A stretch of 64,000 bases of DNA from contig CBDCAB010000005.1 in the NCBI GenBank assembly GCA_965213735.1, forward strand, positions 2,108,001 to 2,172,000, given 5' to 3'. How positions within the stretch are numbered: the first letter of the stretch is position 1; each line of letters begins with the position of its first letter. The stretch comes from CALDTK01 sp965213735. GTDB lineage: Bacteria; Bacteroidota; Bacteroidia; Chitinophagales; Saprospiraceae. Shown here in pieces: positions 61,961 through 64,000 of the stretch. A program made the translations under genes and the position numbers. The notes beneath the pieces are model-generated. The model did no database searches. It saw only the letters and a program-made list of their open reading frames with translations, and was not told where the DNA came from.

Positions 61961-62776
61961 ATGCGTCCACGACTCGCCATTCTCGACATGAATGCAGGCG
62001 TGCCCAATCAAGGGCTACGCTGTATCACTGCTATCGCCGAAAGCTTTGCCGACGACCTCACCTACGAAGTCTTCGACGTGCGCGCTAATGGTGAGCTGCC
62101 TGACACTTCTCACGATATCTACATCAGTAGCGGTGGTCCGGGTTCTCCCCTTGCCTCCGGCGAGCTGTGGGAGCGTCAGTACTTCCGCCTCATCGATCAA
62201 CTGTGGGCACACAATCAAGCTACAGATGAGCCTTCCGAGAAGAAGTACTGCTTCTTTATTTGCTTCAGCTTTCAGTTGATTGCGAGGCGCTTTTCGTCAG
62301 GCCATATTTCGCGCCGTCGGTCGATGAGCTTCGGCACCTTTCCCGTCCACTCCAGCAACGCGGGCGATGTCGATGTGCTCTTCGAGGGGCTCGATGACAC
62401 CTTTTATGTAGCAGATTTTCGCGACTACCAGGTGGTGCAGCCTAATTTCCACTCCCTCAGTGCGGTGGGATCTACAGTCCTTGCCTATGAAAAAATTCGT
62501 GAGCATGTGCCCTACGAGCGCGCCATGATGGCCATCCGCTGGAGTCCGGAGTGGGTTGGGACGCAGTTTCATCCAGAGGCTGATTCTGCAGGTATGATTA
62601 TTCATTTTAACGATCCCCAGCGCAAGGAAGTCGTGCTCGATGAGCATGGCGAGGAGAAATACAATGAGATGATGGCCCACCTGGCTGATCCTTCCAAAGT
62701 TCAGCGCACCAGCGAAGTTATTGTTCCAGGTTTTATCCGCCGTAGCCTTGCCAAACTCAATGCAATTGAAGTATGA
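61961..62776 (+). CDS. Class I glutamine amidotransferase-like protein
   Basis: A 271-residue GATase1 domain protein: the oxyanion glycine strand SSGGPGSPL, nucleophile Cys101 in FFICFSFQLIARRF (unlike the usual GICYGHQ), and the His204/Glu206 pair in GTQFHPEADSAGM. The triad is therefore present, so it can release ammonia from glutamine or cleave a gamma-glutamyl bond. Its place between two ATP-grasp-like genes suggests that ammonia or a gamma-glutamyl intermediate is passed on. ATG at 61961; its TGA overlaps the next ATG (ATGA). Confidence 0.88.
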   Translation: MRPRLAILDMNAGVPNQGLRCITAIAESFADDLTYEVFDVRANGELPDTSHDIYISSGGPGSPLASGELWERQYFRLIDQLWAHNQATDEPSEKKYCFFICFSFQLIARRFSSGHISRRRSMSFGTFPVHSSNAGDVDVLFEGLDDTFYVADFRDYQVVQPNFHSLSAVGSTVLAYEKIREHVPYERAMMAIRWSPEWVGTQFHPEADSAGMIIHFNDPQRKEVVLDEHGEEKYNEMMAHLADPSKVQRTSEVIVPGFIRRSLAKLNAIEV

Positions 62777-63981
62777 TTCCTGAAGTTCGCGCAGCTTACA
62801 ACAAAGCATTCACAGACGAGGCGTATTCCCGTTTTCGCGAAAGCGTAGCCACTACCATAGGTGACCCGCCCACGTTTAGACTTGCTGAAACACCTATTTT
62901 TTTACCAGAATACCTGGTTGAAAGTCTGCTTTCGAGTTGCGATCGCATCAGTGAAATTATTGCCGATCCCGATGTGCTGGCCAATACCGCTTCGGCAATT
63001 CGAGAACCCTATTGGAGTGTGCCTGGCGATGTCGAAAAGCCGCTTTTTTTGCAGTACGACTACGCGCTGTGTAAGGCTGGAGATCGCATCGAGCCTTGGC
63101 TCATCGAGCTGCAAGGATTCCCTTCACTGTACTGCTTTCAAGGCTATTTAGGGCGCGGCTTTCGCCAAAACCTGCCGGTCCCCGATGGCTTTAATAGCTA
63201 CTTTAAAGCTACCACAGCCGAAAAGTACCGCCACGAATTGCGCACCGCAATCCTCAACGGACATCCACCAGAAAACGTCATCCTACTCGAAATTGAACCC
63301 GAGAAACAAAACACCCGCATTGATTTCTATGCTACCGAAAAGGCGCTGGGTGTGCCTACAGTTGGACTAGAAACCGTAGAACGAGAAGGGAAACAGCTTT
63401 TTTATCGACGAGAGGGGCGCCGCATTCCTATCAACCGCATCTACAATCGCGTAATTCTCGATGAGCTGCTCACACGCCAAGAAACCCCCTACGCCTACAC
63501 CTTCCGCGAAGATCTCGATGTAGAGTGGGCAGGACATCCAGACTGGTTTTTGCGCATCAGCAAGCACACGCTGCCCGTGCTCGGACACCTGCCCAATGTG
63601 CCTGCAACCATCTTCGCCTCCGACTATGTAGCAGGTTCGTACGACTTGAGCGACTACATCCTCAAACCACTTTACTCCTTCAGCGGGGCAGGAGTCAATC
63701 TGCACCCAACCGAGGATGATATTGCCCAGCTGGAGAGGCCTGCCAATTGGATAGTACAGCGGAGAGTGGCTTACGAACCCGTTTTGCACACGCCGACGGG
63801 CCTCGCCAAATGTGAAGTGCGTATGATGCTGATGTGGCTACCCGATGAAGACAAACCCCGCGTGGTCAACAACCTCGTACGCATCACCAAAGGCGAGATG
63901 ACAGGTGTAAAGTACAACAAGGATAAGGATTGGGTGGGCGCCAGTGTGGCCATGCATCGCGTCCGCGATCAGCCAAGCTGA
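62773..63981 (+). CDS. ATP-grasp-like protein of unknown function
   Basis: A 402-residue soluble protein that resembles glutathionylspermidine synthase or circularly permuted ATP-grasp folds. A segment LFLQYDYALCKAGDRIEPWLIE lies in the N-terminal half (shown here only by its core DYALCKAGDRIEPW), the ATP-binding-like YILKPLYSFSGAGVNLHPTE is near residue 293, and RMMLMWLPD with a basic tail closes it. The exact family is not certain. The ATG overlaps the amidotransferase stop by 4 nt, so all three genes form one unit. It ends 19 bp before the window end, so a further gene may follow. An exact iterated 14-mer lies at 63158. Confidence 0.75.
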   Translation: MIPEVRAAYNKAFTDEAYSRFRESVATTIGDPPTFRLAETPIFLPEYLVESLLSSCDRISEIIADPDVLANTASAIREPYWSVPGDVEKPLFLQYDYALCKAGDRIEPWLIELQGFPSLYCFQGYLGRGFRQNLPVPDGFNSYFKATTAEKYRHELRTAILNGHPPENVILLEIEPEKQNTRIDFYATEKALGVPTVGLETVEREGKQLFYRREGRRIPINRIYNRVILDELLTRQETPYAYTFREDLDVEWAGHPDWFLRISKHTLPVLGHLPNVPATIFASDYVAGSYDLSDYILKPLYSFSGAGVNLHPTEDDIAQLERPANWIVQRRVAYEPVLHTPTGLAKCEVRMMLMWLPDEDKPRVVNNLVRITKGEMTGVKYNKDKDWVGASVAMHRVRDQPS

Positions 63982-64000
63982 CTCACCTGATAGTAGATGA

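Overview
The window looks like chromosomal DNA of a Bacteroidota bacterium, most likely a Saprospiria (Lewinella-like) member. This is inferred from secreted proteins ending in type IX secretion (T9SS) sorting domains, the absence of strong Shine-Dalgarno sites, Bacteroidota-typical small families, and a moderately GC-rich base composition. No rRNA, prophage, CRISPR array or integrated plasmid was seen. One tRNA-Leu(GAG) is present.

Layout. Positions 1-480: the 3' end of a small protein and a terminator. 0.5-5.1 kb: a nitroreductase, an M43-like metalloprotease and phenylacetyl-CoA epoxidase genes paaA-B-C, with a 124-bp tandem repeat between paaA and paaB. 5.3-16.7 kb: an outer-membrane barrel protein, an MFS transporter, a large M36 protease, a coiled-coil protein, asd and a lamin-tail secreted protein. 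16.0-19.8 kb: a secreted TPR/CHAT protein and an overlapping gene of unknown function. 19.9-20.9 kb: msrB and an MsrA-like gene that lacks the usual catalytic Cys. 20.9-24.8 kb: plsC, meaB and paaG, a repeat-filled gap, then paaD and a small gene. 25.0-31.4 kb: tRNA-Leu, MlaF/MlaE, an SDR, a response regulator, tdk, a conserved Bacteroidota protein, thioredoxin and aroA. 31.8-34.1 kb: a lipoprotein and nadA.

34.3-45.5 kb holds a nine-gene, one-direction operon. It has two SDR/epimerases, a glycoside-hydrolase-like/epimerase fusion, a zinc dehydrogenase, a Gfo/Idh/MocA-glycosyltransferase fusion, three tandem CgeB-type glycosyltransferases and a methyltransferase. Most junctions overlap by 4 nt. 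It reads as a biosynthetic unit for an unidentified glycosylated product and is the strongest candidate for an undescribed pathway.

45.5-50.8 kb is a copper-handling neighbourhood: relics of an HYC_CC_PP-like and a DUF3347 gene, an intact DUF3347 lipoprotein, a Cys-rich copper-storage-type protein and an HMA-MauE membrane protein. It is split by a 3-kb island consisting of an IS200/RAYT-type Y1 transposase between two large repeat arrays in opposite orientation. 50.8-56 kb: a rhomboid protease, a lipoprotein, a soluble TPR histidine kinase and two divergent esterases. 56.1-60.8 kb: two overlapping T9SS cargo genes. 60.9-64 kb: an operon of an ATP-grasp enzyme with a histone-H1-like tail, a class I glutamine amidotransferase and a second ATP-grasp-like enzyme, a likely amide- or peptide-bond-forming pathway.

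The 14-mer GCTTTCGCCAAAAC is scattered over the whole window, with seven exact copies on both strands plus many near copies. It resembles the highly iterated TTTCGCGAAA-type palindromes of some marine Bacteroidota.
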